64,000 nucleotides of DNA from G965216695 sp965216695 (GTDB lineage: Bacteria > Pseudomonadota > Gammaproteobacteria > Pseudomonadales > Azotimanducaceae): the NCBI GenBank assembly GCA_965216695.1, contig OZ244212.1:3844001-3908000 (forward strand). The letters are read 5' to 3'. Positions 33,983 to 43,147 of the stretch are shown here, one piece after another. The notes under the pieces are model-generated. The model saw only the letters and a list, made by a program, of their open reading frames with translations, did not search any database and was not told the origin of the DNA. A program made the translations under genes and the position numbers. Every line of letters starts with the position of its first letter. The stretch's first letter is position 1.

Positions 33983-35464
33983 ATGCGAATTCTCGCGCTC
34001 GATCAGGGCACGTCGAGCTCCCGGGCGGTCATATTCGACGACGATGGCGGCGTGGTTGCCGATGCCCAGCAGCTCTTCGACTGCACCTTTCCGCGGGACG
34101 GATGGGTGGAACAGAATCCGGACGATCTATGGCGCACGACGATCGAGTCGGCGCGGCGGGCGCTGGAGAGCGCAAAGCTCGAGCCGGGCGCGATCGATGC
34201 GATCGGCATTACCAATCAGCGTGAGACCACGCTGATTTGGGACCGCAAGACCGGGGAGCCTGTATACCCGGCGATCGTCTGGCAGGATCGCCGAACGGCG
34301 GCGTTCTGCGAGCGCATGCGTTCGGACGGCATGGCTGACGAACTGCGCGCGCGAACCGGACTGGTAATCGACCCCTACTTCTCGGCCACCAAGATCGCCT
34401 GGATTCTGGAACACGTGGACGGAGCGCGGGCTCGGGCCGAACGCGGCGAACTCTGTTTCGGAACGGTGGACACGTACCTGATCTGGCGGCTGACTGGCGG
34501 TCGAAGCCATTGCACGGATGCAAGCAACGCGTCGCGCACGCAGCTCTTCGACCTAGTGGCCAGCGACTGGAGCGCGGACCTGCTGGACTACTTCGGGATT
34601 CCACGAGCGCTGTTGCCGGATGTTGTCGATAGCGCCGGGCATTTCGGGGATACGGATCCACAATGGCTGGGGGCTGCGGTGCCGGTCTGTGGGGTTGCGG
34701 GCGATCAGCAGGCCGCCTTGATCGGCCAGGCCTGCCTGGAACCGGGAATGGCGAAGTGCACCTTCGGCACCGGCTGTTTTGCGATGCTCAACACGGGCTC
34801 CGAACCCGTGCCGTCTGCGACCAATCTGCTCTCGACTGTAGCCTACCGTCTTGGTGGACACACCACCTATGCGACGGAAGGCAGCGTGTTCGTCGCGGGT
34901 GTCGCGGTGAAATGGCTCCGCGACAAGCTGAACCTGATCGATACGGCGGAGGAAACCGAAGCATTGGCGCGCTTGGCCGGCTTGGAAGCCGGCGGTGTGT
35001 ACGTGGTGCCGGCGTTCACCGGCCTTGGCGCACCTTACTGGGACGCCGCCGCGCGAGGCCTCGTCTGCGGGTTGACGCTCGACACCGATCGCGCGGACAT
35101 CGTTGGCGCAACCTTACTGAGCGTTGCGTATCAGGCGTGCGATCTGGTCGGCGCAATGCGCGACGACGGCTGTGTGCTGTCGGAGATTCGCGTGGATGGC
35201 GGCATGGTCGCCAACGATTACTTCTGCCAGGCGGTCGCCGATCTGTCCGACCAGCGCGTGCTGCGCCCCCGGTACGCGGAAACGACGGTGCTGGGTGCGG
35301 CGATTCTGGCGGCCGTGGGCACTGGTGCGTTTCCGGATCTGCGCACCGCGTCCGCGTGGTGGCGCGCGGGTCGGACGTTTGGGCCCGTAATTGACGATGA
35401 ACGGCGTGCGCGCCTGCTGTCCGGTTGGGCCGACGCCGTGCGGCGCGCGAGATCGCTGCGGTGA
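33983..35464 (+). CDS. glpK: Glycerol kinase
   Basis: This is a 493-residue FGGY-family kinase. It opens ILALDQGTSSSRAVIFD (phosphate-binding loop) and has GITNQRETTLIWDRKTG, AIVWQDRR, GVAGDQQAALIGQACL, YATEGSVFVAGVAVKWLRD and the late ATP-binding DGGMVANDY. All are typical of GlpK. It makes sn-glycerol 3-phosphate from glycerol and ATP. The ATG at 33983 has GGGGGAAC upstream; a frame opens five codons earlier without such a site. The usual partners glpF and glpD are not adjacent. It is divergent from nrdA. Confidence 0.95.
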   Translation: MRILALDQGTSSSRAVIFDDDGGVVADAQQLFDCTFPRDGWVEQNPDDLWRTTIESARRALESAKLEPGAIDAIGITNQRETTLIWDRKTGEPVYPAIVWQDRRTAAFCERMRSDGMADELRARTGLVIDPYFSATKIAWILEHVDGARARAERGELCFGTVDTYLIWRLTGGRSHCTDASNASRTQLFDLVASDWSADLLDYFGIPRALLPDVVDSAGHFGDTDPQWLGAAVPVCGVAGDQQAALIGQACLEPGMAKCTFGTGCFAMLNTGSEPVPSATNLLSTVAYRLGGHTTYATEGSVFVAGVAVKWLRDKLNLIDTAEETEALARLAGLEAGGVYVVPAFTGLGAPYWDAAARGLVCGLTLDTDRADIVGATLLSVAYQACDLVGAMRDDGCVLSEIRVDGGMVANDYFCQAVADLSDQRVLRPRYAETTVLGAAILAAVGTGAFPDLRTASAWWRAGRTFGPVIDDERRARLLSGWADAVRRARSLR

Positions 35465-35552
35465 GCGACGGATTCCCACATTCCAGTTACATAGTTGCGG
35501 CCCAGAGCGCTGCCGAGGGCGATAGAATTCCGGGGATGATGAGTACCGGCCG

Positions 35553-36653
35553 ATGATCACCCTTTCACCGCAACGCCTGCGTGATCGGCGGCTGCGCTAC
35601 GTTGTAGTCGCAGCGGCAGCGTATGCGCTGCTCTGCTGGGCGGCTATGTCGCTCGGCTATGTGCAGTCGTCGCGCGGCGGCATGTTCCTGATCACGGCGG
35701 GGTGGGTGCTCGGGTTCGTTGGGTTCACCGGCGTCCAATCGGCGCTTGTGCACTCGTTGCGCGGTCAGGAACTGCTCGCGTTCACCAAGGGGCTGTGGTT
35801 CAACCTCGGCGCCATTCTCATCGTTCTATCGATCGATCCCCCATGGCGCCAGCTCTTAATGGTGATGCCGCTGTTCGGTCTCGCCTACGCAGCGCTCAAT
35901 CTGACATTCCGGCATGTTGTGCTGCTGGCGCTGTGTACGATCGCCGTGTTTCTGGTCGGCCTGTCCGTGGTTGCGCCGGATGGTGCGCCGGGTGATGGGG
36001 TTCATGGCGTCACGCTCGTCACGTTCAGCGGTATGGTGTTGGGGATGCTGATCGTCACCCGCGAGATTACCGCGTTGCGCAGCGCGTATCTGGATCGTCA
36101 CGATGCGCTGTCCGGCGTGGTGGCCAAGCTCGAACAACTGGCCATACGAGACGATCTGACCGGCGTTTTCAATCGGCGGCACATCCTCGATAGTCTGAAA
36201 CGGCAGAAAGCGCTGGCCGATCGCGGACAGATCGATTTTGCGATCTGCTATTGCGACCTCGACCGGTTCAAAGCCATCAACGACCAACTCGGGCACGGAT
36301 TCGGAGACGCGGTGCTGCGAGAGTTCGTGCAGGTCGCGCAGAGTGTGATGCGCAAAGGAGACGTGCTGGGCCGGTTCGGTGGCGAAGAGTTCATTCTGAT
36401 GCTCGTTGGTGCGGACCACGACGAAGCCGTAGCGGTGGCCGAACGCCTCAGATCCCGCACGCGCCAGGTCATGACACCCGGTGTGGGTGATCACAGATTG
36501 ACGGTATCGATCGGCGTTGCGGCCTATCACAACGAAGAGAACGTGGAAGACCTGCTCCGGCGCGCTGATACGGCGCTCTACGAAGCCAAACGGGCCGGTC
36601 GCAACAGCGTTTCGCTGTCTGAGTCGGGACAGCACGCCCAGGTATCTGCTTAG
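35553..36653 (+). CDS. Membrane-bound diguanylate cyclase (GGDEF)
   Basis: This is a 366-residue protein. About six hydrophobic helices fill residues 15-175. A short linker helix leads to the GGDEF domain (about 195-355), with DDLTGVFNRRH at its start and the active-site motif GRFGGEEF (about 273-280). The product-inhibition site RKGD (RxxD) stands five residues before GGEEF, so feedback inhibition is expected. It makes c-di-GMP from two GTP in response to an unknown membrane signal. The next gene is a c-di-GMP multidomain protein, so the two may act together. Confidence 0.92.
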   Translation: MITLSPQRLRDRRLRYVVVAAAAYALLCWAAMSLGYVQSSRGGMFLITAGWVLGFVGFTGVQSALVHSLRGQELLAFTKGLWFNLGAILIVLSIDPPWRQLLMVMPLFGLAYAALNLTFRHVVLLALCTIAVFLVGLSVVAPDGAPGDGVHGVTLVTFSGMVLGMLIVTREITALRSAYLDRHDALSGVVAKLEQLAIRDDLTGVFNRRHILDSLKRQKALADRGQIDFAICYCDLDRFKAINDQLGHGFGDAVLREFVQVAQSVMRKGDVLGRFGGEEFILMLVGADHDEAVAVAERLRSRTRQVMTPGVGDHRLTVSIGVAAYHNEENVEDLLRRADTALYEAKRAGRNSVSLSESGQHAQVSA

Positions 36654-36832
36654 GATCTGCCTGGACTCTGCCAGCGGCGTCCGCGTTCAAAACTTGACGT
36701 AGTTCACGCGCTGCGCCGCCGCCCATTTCGCGTTTCCCGCGATTCTTTCAAGGCGTGATGCACATCCGCTTCGCCGGGCGCGCGCGAAGTTAGAGTTGGC
36801 CGGTCAAAAAGGGCAGAACGGAAACTGCTGCG

Positions 36833-39800
36833 TTGAACCGTCGCCGTTATTCTAGACAACCCATATCTCTCTCGGCTTTGGTGCACCCGCCAAACGGCCG
36901 ATCGTGGCTGTGTACGATCCGAGACTTCTGCGAAGACGGCATGATGCTTACCGCCGCCTCGGGCGGCCGTGCGCTGGATTCGAGCGCAGAGCCGGGTTCG
37001 GAGATTGCCCTGCATTTTTCGGTGGCTACACCCGAAGGGCAGAAGCACTTCCGCACGCAGGCGACCGTAGCGCGGTGGCTCGAGTCCAAGAACGGCGTTG
37101 GCGTGCAGTTTCCGACGATGATGCCGCAGGATGCGTTCGATGCGCTGATGCAGTACTCGGTGGCTGCCGGTATGGCGGCACCGGGGGACACCGGGTCGGA
37201 TGAGGACGGCCCGGCGGCCGCCCACGACACCGAAATTCCCGATCATCTGCTGCGTGACAATCGCCTGGACGCCAAGGTCGCCAAAGCGCTGCGCAACAAG
37301 CTGCGAGCGCTGGCCGAGAAGGCCACGACCAAGATCGTGGCTCGGTTTCTCGCCGATACGCGCGAGGACCTTTTGAGCCGCTCGCGCGATGCGGGCACGA
37401 ACGCGATGCAGTCCATGTACTTTGAAGGGCTCAACCGGCTCGAGGACAGCTCGGACCAACTGCTGGACGACTTCCGGGCGGATATCGTGCGCCAGATCGA
37501 CCACGTGTCGGATCTCAATGAGGTGCTCGAGCGCAAGCGCCGCCGGGAAACCTCCAGCAGCGGGCAGCTGGAATTGGTGGATACCGACCAGTTCGAAGAA
37601 TGGTTGGCCATCGCCGAGATCATCTCCAAAACAGAAAACCGTTTCGCCGACGTTCTTCTGGATGTCCGGGCGCAGCTTGGACTGATTGCCAAGCCCTGGA
37701 CCAACAAAGAAGTGGTTCCCGTCGGGCCGTCGGTGCTGGTGTGGGCGTTCAACGACGCGCTCAAACGGCTGGATCTGCGGCGTCAGGTCAAACAGGACAT
37801 CTTCAACGGTTTCGAACGTACGCTCGCCCGGCTGTTGGGCAACGTCTATGCGGCGGTCAACAAGATTCTCGCCGACTCCGGTGCGTTCCCGTCCGTGGAA
37901 GACCTTCGGCATTCGCTGCAGGAAAGCATGGTGCGCCGATCCGCCAGCGGCGTGCGCGTGCAGCCGGAAGACTATCAGGAGATGGACACGGCGCTGCGCG
38001 AGACGACGATGGCGGCGGAGGGGGTGGGCACGCGTCCGCGCGTGGACCACAACCCGTTCTCGGAACCGGAGCGTCCGCGCGCTTTCGATACGGCCCGTAA
38101 TATTCTGGACGTCAATCGTCAGACGCAGGAGCAACTGGGTGTTCCGATGCACGACATCGTTGCACCGCCGGATGCACCGGATACGGAGACGTACTCCAAA
38201 GACGAGATTCTGGACGCGCTGCGCGACATCGAACGACGTATGGGTGCGCAACGCGAGGACGGCAGCCTGCGCGACCTGCTTGCCGAATCACTGAAGTCGC
38301 GTTTTGGCGATAGCAAGGCGTTTACGGCCAGCGACTACGATGACCTGGGCGTAGTGGAAGGCCTCGTCTCGTCGATTCAGCAAGACGCGTTTCTAACGGA
38401 TGGAATTCGTGGGTGGCTGCGGCGGCTGGAATACACGCTCAACAAGGTGGCAGCCCGCGAGCCCGACTTCCTGCGCCAGGACCCGGAAAATCCGCACGGC
38501 GTGATTCAGATGCTGAATCAGCTGGCCCGCCTGGGTAACGCGACGGACGTACGCCACGGGATCGACCGCGACGTCGGTCGGCAGGTGGACGATCTGTTGA
38601 CGCGGGTGGTCGAGGAGTACGACACAAATCCCGACGTCATCGGCGAGGTGGTGGGCGAACTCAACCCGCTGGTCGACAAGCAGGCACGATCGTACCGTGC
38701 GAATGTGGAACGGACGGTGCGCGCGAGCGAAGGCCAGCAGAAGCTGGCACGTGCGCGTCGCGCGGTCGTACGTGCGGTGGAAGATCGGTTCGGTAATCGA
38801 GAGATTCCCGAAGTGTTGCTGGAACTGATCACGCCGGGATGGCGTAACCTGATGGTACACGCGCACCTGCGCGAAGGTGAAAACAGTAACGGGTGGCGGG
38901 ATGCGCTGGGCGTGCTCGATCAGCTTGCTGGTCAGCTGAGCGGTGCGGTTACGAAGGACGCAGACGACTACGTCGACCCGGAACTGCTAATGTCCCGCGT
39001 GTCGGACGGCCTGGAGTCGATCTCCTTCGATCCCGCCAAACGGACGCCGCTAACGAGCCGACTCGAGAGCGCGCTGCGGGAGACCTCCGATGTAGGGCCA
39101 ATGCGGCCGATGGCGGACGTCAAGGATATGCTCGGCCTCGACGGTGTGTTGCCCGAAGTTGAACCGTCGCCGTCGGCGATCGACGATACGGAAAAGGCAT
39201 CGTGGGAGCGTGCGCTCGAACGGGCTCGCCGCATGCAGGTGGGCGAGTGGGTCGCCACGAGCGATCGGCAGAACCGCCCGGTTATCCTCACCATTGCGTT
39301 CGTTGGAGACGACCACGCGTCGTTCATTCTGGTAAATCGCAAGGGTGTGAAAGCGAGCGAGCTCACGTTGCAGGAAATGGCCGACGCGCTCTACAACGGC
39401 AATATCAAGGTTCTGGCGGACTACGATCTGCCGCTGACCGAGCGGGCTTCGCAGCGCATGCTCGAGAACATGCACAATCAGCTCGCGCACCAGGCCACGC
39501 ACGACGACCTGACCCAGCTGTTGAACCGCAAGGAATTTGAACGGCTCGTCGACGAGGCGGTTGCCAAGGCACACACGAGCGACGAGCAGCATGCGCTCTA
39601 CTACCTCGACCTCGACCAGTTCAAGATCGTCAACAATACGAGTGGTCACACGGCCGGCGATGCGTTGCTGAGGCAGGTGGCGGGTGCGCTCAATCAGTCG
39701 CTGGAAGGACGCGATGCTACCGTTGCCCGGCTCGGCGGCGACGAGTTCGGTGTTCTCGCGCGACGAATCCACACCGCTGCGGCCCGCGATCTCGCGAAAG

Positions 39801-40807
39801 AACTGCTGGCGGTGGTGCGCGCCGAGCGCTTCACCTGGGATGAGCGGGAATACACGCTGTCGACCAGTATGGGCCTGGTGTTCATCGATCAGGCGACGGA
39901 AAACGTCGATACGATCATGCACCACGCGGACGATGCCTGTTACGCCGCGAAGGATGCGGGGCGCAACCGGTGTCAGGAGTACGAGGTTGGCGACCGTGAT
40001 CTGATGGCGCGGCATGGCGTGATGGAGTGGGTCACGGAGCTCGACAAAGCGCTTAAGGAAGACCGGCTGGTACTGAATTGTCAGCGTATCCAGCCGATCG
40101 GCGCGTCAGCCGATGACACCGATGCCCATTTCGAAATTCTGCTGACGATGATCGACCAGAATGGTCAGATCGTTCCGCCCGCAGAATTCATTATGGCGGC
40201 AGAGACCTACAACCGGATGACGGACATCGACCGCTGGGTCGTGCGCAACGTACTGCAGTGGATGGCCGAACACCGCGACTACCTCGATCACTTCAGCGGT
40301 TTTGCAATCAATGTATCGGGGCAGTCACTAACGGATGAGAATTTTGCCGACTTTGTGCTGGAACAGTTTGCCGAGACCCACGCGCCCACGAGCAAAGTGT
40401 GTTTTGAAGTTACGGAAACCGCGGCGATCGGCAGTCTCGACAATGCGATCGACTTCATGAACCGGATGAAGATCATCGGCTGTCAGTTCTCGCTCGACGA
40501 CTTCGGCACGGGTATGTCGTCCTACTCCTACCTGCGCAACCTGCCGGTGGATTTCGTGAAAATTGACGGGGTGTTCGTGAAACACATCGACGAGAACCCG
40601 GGCGACTTTGCCGTAGTGCGTTCGATCAACGAGATCGGTCACTACATGGGCAAGAAAACGATCGCCGAGTTTGTCGAGAACGAAGCGATCGTCGGCAAGT
40701 TGAACGAGATCGGGGTCGATTATGCGCAGGGCTATCATATCCAGCGCCCGACGCCGCTCAATGAGTTCAGGCTCGTAAACTACGCCGCAGCGGTGGGTTC
40801 AGAGTAG
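36833..40807 (+). CDS. PilZ-DUF1631-GGDEF-EAL c-di-GMP signalling protein
   Basis: This is a 1324-residue cytoplasmic protein. Residues 1-95 form a PilZ domain (RRRYSRQPIS supplies the RxxxR motif). Residues 125-790 match the largely helical DUF1631 type. GGDEF lies at about 895-1055 with an intact GGDEF motif (about 968) but no RxxD inhibition site. EAL follows (about 1065-1310). In EAL the first motif reads FEILLTM, but the other catalytic residues are present: INVSGQSL, FEVTETAAI, LDDFGTGMSSY, KIDGVF and YAQGYHIQRP. It may therefore make, break or sense c-di-GMP. The start is TTG at 36833, required to include the PilZ motif. No membrane helix is seen. Confidence 0.9.
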   Translation: MNRRRYSRQPISLSALVHPPNGRSWLCTIRDFCEDGMMLTAASGGRALDSSAEPGSEIALHFSVATPEGQKHFRTQATVARWLESKNGVGVQFPTMMPQDAFDALMQYSVAAGMAAPGDTGSDEDGPAAAHDTEIPDHLLRDNRLDAKVAKALRNKLRALAEKATTKIVARFLADTREDLLSRSRDAGTNAMQSMYFEGLNRLEDSSDQLLDDFRADIVRQIDHVSDLNEVLERKRRRETSSSGQLELVDTDQFEEWLAIAEIISKTENRFADVLLDVRAQLGLIAKPWTNKEVVPVGPSVLVWAFNDALKRLDLRRQVKQDIFNGFERTLARLLGNVYAAVNKILADSGAFPSVEDLRHSLQESMVRRSASGVRVQPEDYQEMDTALRETTMAAEGVGTRPRVDHNPFSEPERPRAFDTARNILDVNRQTQEQLGVPMHDIVAPPDAPDTETYSKDEILDALRDIERRMGAQREDGSLRDLLAESLKSRFGDSKAFTASDYDDLGVVEGLVSSIQQDAFLTDGIRGWLRRLEYTLNKVAAREPDFLRQDPENPHGVIQMLNQLARLGNATDVRHGIDRDVGRQVDDLLTRVVEEYDTNPDVIGEVVGELNPLVDKQARSYRANVERTVRASEGQQKLARARRAVVRAVEDRFGNREIPEVLLELITPGWRNLMVHAHLREGENSNGWRDALGVLDQLAGQLSGAVTKDADDYVDPELLMSRVSDGLESISFDPAKRTPLTSRLESALRETSDVGPMRPMADVKDMLGLDGVLPEVEPSPSAIDDTEKASWERALERARRMQVGEWVATSDRQNRPVILTIAFVGDDHASFILVNRKGVKASELTLQEMADALYNGNIKVLADYDLPLTERASQRMLENMHNQLAHQATHDDLTQLLNRKEFERLVDEAVAKAHTSDEQHALYYLDLDQFKIVNNTSGHTAGDALLRQVAGALNQSLEGRDATVARLGGDEFGVLARRIHTAAARDLAKELLAVVRAERFTWDEREYTLSTSMGLVFIDQATENVDTIMHHADDACYAAKDAGRNRCQEYEVGDRDLMARHGVMEWVTELDKALKEDRLVLNCQRIQPIGASADDTDAHFEILLTMIDQNGQIVPPAEFIMAAETYNRMTDIDRWVVRNVLQWMAEHRDYLDHFSGFAINVSGQSLTDENFADFVLEQFAETHAPTSKVCFEVTETAAIGSLDNAIDFMNRMKIIGCQFSLDDFGTGMSSYSYLRNLPVDFVKIDGVFVKHIDENPGDFAVVRSINEIGHYMGKKTIAEFVENEAIVGKLNEIGVDYAQGYHIQRPTPLNEFRLVNYAAAVGSE

Positions 40808-40810
40808 CGT

Positions 40811-40890
40811 TGGGGTCAGAGCAAAGGGACAGATCAAAGACACCGAGTCATGACTCGGTGTCTTTGATCTGTCCCTTTGCTCTGACCCCA
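40811..40890. repeat. Perfect 80-bp palindrome (40-bp arms, no loop)
   Basis: The left arm starts TGGGGTCAGAGCAAAGGGAC at 40811. Every base through 40850 is matched by its reverse complement from 40851 to 40890, without a mismatch or spacer. It starts three bases after the stop of the c-di-GMP gene and ends directly at the stop codon of argF, so it fills the gap between two convergent genes. It would form a very stable cruciform or RNA hairpin and can end transcription from both sides. The GGGGTCAGAGC edge resembles dispersed, REP-like elements. Mobile origin is an inference. Confidence 0.97.
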
Positions 40891-41796
40891 TTAGCTTCCC
40901 GGCTCCATCAGGAATTCGATCAGCGCCTTTTGCGTGTGCAAGCGGTTGCCCGCCTCGTGCCACACGACCGAACGCGGGTCGTCGAGCACGGTGTCGTTCA
41001 CTTCCTCGCCGCGGTGTGCCGGCAGACAGTGCATGAACAGTACGTCGTTCTTCGCCAGGTCCAGCAGCGCTTCGGTAACCTGATAGTTTTCGAATGCGCG
41101 CAACCGGCGCGCCTGCTCCGCTTCATGCCCCATCGACGACCAGACGTCGGTAACCACCAGATCCGCGTCCGCCACCGCGTCGTCGGCTGACGCCGCCAGG
41201 CTCGCGCGCGGCGCAGCGTCGAGCAGCGGGCGGTCGGGTTCGAATCCGGCGGGGCAGGCGATTCGCAGGTCAAAGTCCCAGAGGCTGGAGGCTTTGATGT
41301 ACGAGTGGCACATGTTGTAGCCGTCGCCGATGAACGCCACCGTGCGACCGCTCACCGGGCCCCGGAGTTCCTGATAGGTTTGCATGTCGGCGAGCAGCTG
41401 ACAGGGATGAAAGCGGCTCGTCATCGCGTTGATCACCGGCACCGATGCATAGCTGGCGAGTGTTTCGACGAGTCCGTGATCCGCCGCGCGAATGATGATC
41501 AGATCCACATATTCCGACAGCACCCTGGCCGTATCCTCGGGCGGTTCGCCGCGGCTGACGTGGGTATCCTGCGCCGTCAGGCAGATCAACTGTCCGCCCA
41601 GCTGGTATACGCCAGCCTCGAATCCGACACGCGTGCGCGTCGAGTTCTGCTGCAGAATTAGAGCAGCGGTCCGGCCGCGAAATACGTCAGACGCCGTGCC
41701 GCCGACGCGATGCGCCATCGCCCGTGTGACGACGTGCGCGAGTTCGTCCGCGGTGAAATCGGTGAGCGTCAGGAAGTCGCGTTTGTTTGTCGCCAT
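40891..41796 (-). CDS. argF: Ornithine carbamoyltransferase
   Basis: This is a 301-residue protein (ATG at 41796; a GTG at 41826 is in frame upstream). The carbamoyl-phosphate motif is NSTRTRVGFEAG (about 46-57), and HCLPAHRGEEV (about 257-267) is the ornithine-binding HCLPA segment. It converts ornithine and carbamoyl phosphate to citrulline. The usual F-x-K before STRTR reads LQQN here, a small departure. argD lies just upstream on the same strand, so the two form an arginine operon. The stop codon touches the 80-bp palindrome. Confidence 0.95.
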   Translation of the reverse strand: MATNKRDFLTLTDFTADELAHVVTRAMAHRVGGTASDVFRGRTAALILQQNSTRTRVGFEAGVYQLGGQLICLTAQDTHVSRGEPPEDTARVLSEYVDLIIIRAADHGLVETLASYASVPVINAMTSRFHPCQLLADMQTYQELRGPVSGRTVAFIGDGYNMCHSYIKASSLWDFDLRIACPAGFEPDRPLLDAAPRASLAASADDAVADADLVVTDVWSSMGHEAEQARRLRAFENYQVTEALLDLAKNDVLFMHCLPAHRGEEVNDTVLDDPRSVVWHEAGNRLHTQKALIEFLMEPGS

Positions 41797-41828
41797 TCCG
41801 CTAAAAACCGCTTGAGTACGGGTCAATG

Positions 41829-42986
41829 TTACGACGCAACCAACGTCGTCAACGTATCGACGATCTGGTCTGCCTCCGCGTCGGATAGCGTCAACGGCGG
41901 CAACAGTCGGACAACGCGTTCTGCCGTAACGTTGACGAGCAGTCCGGCGTCCAGCGCGCGGCTGACCAGTTCGGGACAGGGTTTGCGCATCTCTACCGCG
42001 AGCATCAAGCCTTTTCCGCGGATCCCAGCAACTTCGTTGTTTCCCCGCAGACGCTCATTCAGGCGCGAGAGCATTCGCTCGCCGAGCTCTGCCGCTCGTT
42101 CGATCAAGCCGTCCTCTGTCAGCGCGTCGAGCACCGCGTGCGCGGCCGCGCACGCGAGCGGATTGCCGCCGAATGTTGAGCCGTGGTTGCCGGGAACGAG
42201 CAGCTTGGCGGCGGGTCCACGTGCGAGGCAAGCGCCGATCGGGACGCCGTTGCCGAGTCCTTTGGCGGTGGTGACCACGTCGGGGATCGCCGAGGTGTGC
42301 TGGTACGCGAAAAATTTACCGGTACGCCCATTACCTGTCTGAACTTCGTCCAGCATCAGCAACCAGTCGTTCGCGTCACACAGGCGGCGTACGTTCTCCA
42401 GATAGTCCGGATCCGGAATCACGATGCCGCCTTCCCCCAGAACGGGTTCCATCAGCAGCGCCACCACATCGGTTTCGTTGTCTGCAATGCGCTCCAGTGC
42501 GCGCACGTCATTGTATGGCGCGCGGACGAATCCGGTGAGCAGGGGCTCGAAACCCGCGTGAACTTTGCGGTTACCCGTCGCGGTCAGCGTCGCCATCGTC
42601 CGGCCGTGGAAGCTGCCCTCCATTACGACGATGGTAGGCCGCTTGAAGCCGCGCTCGTTGCCTGCCTTGCGCGCAATTTTGATGGCGGCTTCATTCGCCT
42701 CAGCGCCCGAGTTGGCGAAGAACACGCGCTCCATGCCGGACAGAGCGCATAACCGCTCGGCGAGTTTCTCCTGCGCCGGAACCCGGTACAGGTTGGACGT
42801 GTGCAGCAGCGTGCCGGCTTGTGCCTCGAGTGCCGCGGTTACACGCGGGTGTGCGTGGCCCAATCCACACACGGCAAGGCCCGTGAGTGCATCCAGATAG
42901 CGCTTGCCCTCGGTATCGATCAGGTAAGGGCCCTCACCCCGTTCGAAAGCCACCGGCAGGCGACTGTAGGTTTCCATTACCGCCAT
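41829..42986 (-). CDS. argD: Acetylornithine aminotransferase
   Basis: This is a 385-residue class III PLP aminotransferase. It has NSGAEANEAAIKIARK (cofactor phosphate), GSFHGRTMATLTATG, LLMLDEVQTGNGRTG (Asp near the pyridine ring) and VTTAKGLGNGVPIGA with the Schiff-base lysine. It carries out the amino transfer that gives N-acetylornithine. The ATG at 42986 is taken; a second ATG three codons in is possible. It precedes argF by about 30 bases and is the first gene of this pair. Confidence 0.95.
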   Translation of the reverse strand: MAVMETYSRLPVAFERGEGPYLIDTEGKRYLDALTGLAVCGLGHAHPRVTAALEAQAGTLLHTSNLYRVPAQEKLAERLCALSGMERVFFANSGAEANEAAIKIARKAGNERGFKRPTIVVMEGSFHGRTMATLTATGNRKVHAGFEPLLTGFVRAPYNDVRALERIADNETDVVALLMEPVLGEGGIVIPDPDYLENVRRLCDANDWLLMLDEVQTGNGRTGKFFAYQHTSAIPDVVTTAKGLGNGVPIGACLARGPAAKLLVPGNHGSTFGGNPLACAAAHAVLDALTEDGLIERAAELGERMLSRLNERLRGNNEVAGIRGKGLMLAVEMRKPCPELVSRALDAGLLVNVTAERVVRLLPPLTLSDAEADQIVDTLTTLVAS

Positions 42987-43093
42987 CTGTATGAGTATCC
43001 GTGTGTCGGTTGCTCTTAATCTATCTGCTGCTACTGGTCTGGTATCGCGTTTCCGTTAGAGTGCGTGCGCCTCCCGTGGAGTTCGTGCGCCCA

Positions 43094-43122
43094 AACGAAA
43101 GCAGGCAGCGACGGCTGCCTGC
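43094..43122 (-). terminator. Rho-independent terminator of the PatB/MalY gene
   Basis: GCAGGCAGC (43101-43109) pairs perfectly with GCTGCCTGC (43114-43122) around a four-base loop. On the minus strand the stem is followed by TTTCGTT (43100-43094). It lies 26 bases after the stop of the lyase gene, where a terminator is expected. Confidence 0.75.
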
Positions 43123-43147
43123 ACAAGACCGTTCAGAATAACGAAAT

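Noticed and set aside
36704..38251. Minus-strand frame (515 codons) opposite the PilZ-DUF1631 gene
   Set aside because: His/Arg-rich composition without motifs, typical of an antisense frame in GC-rich DNA.
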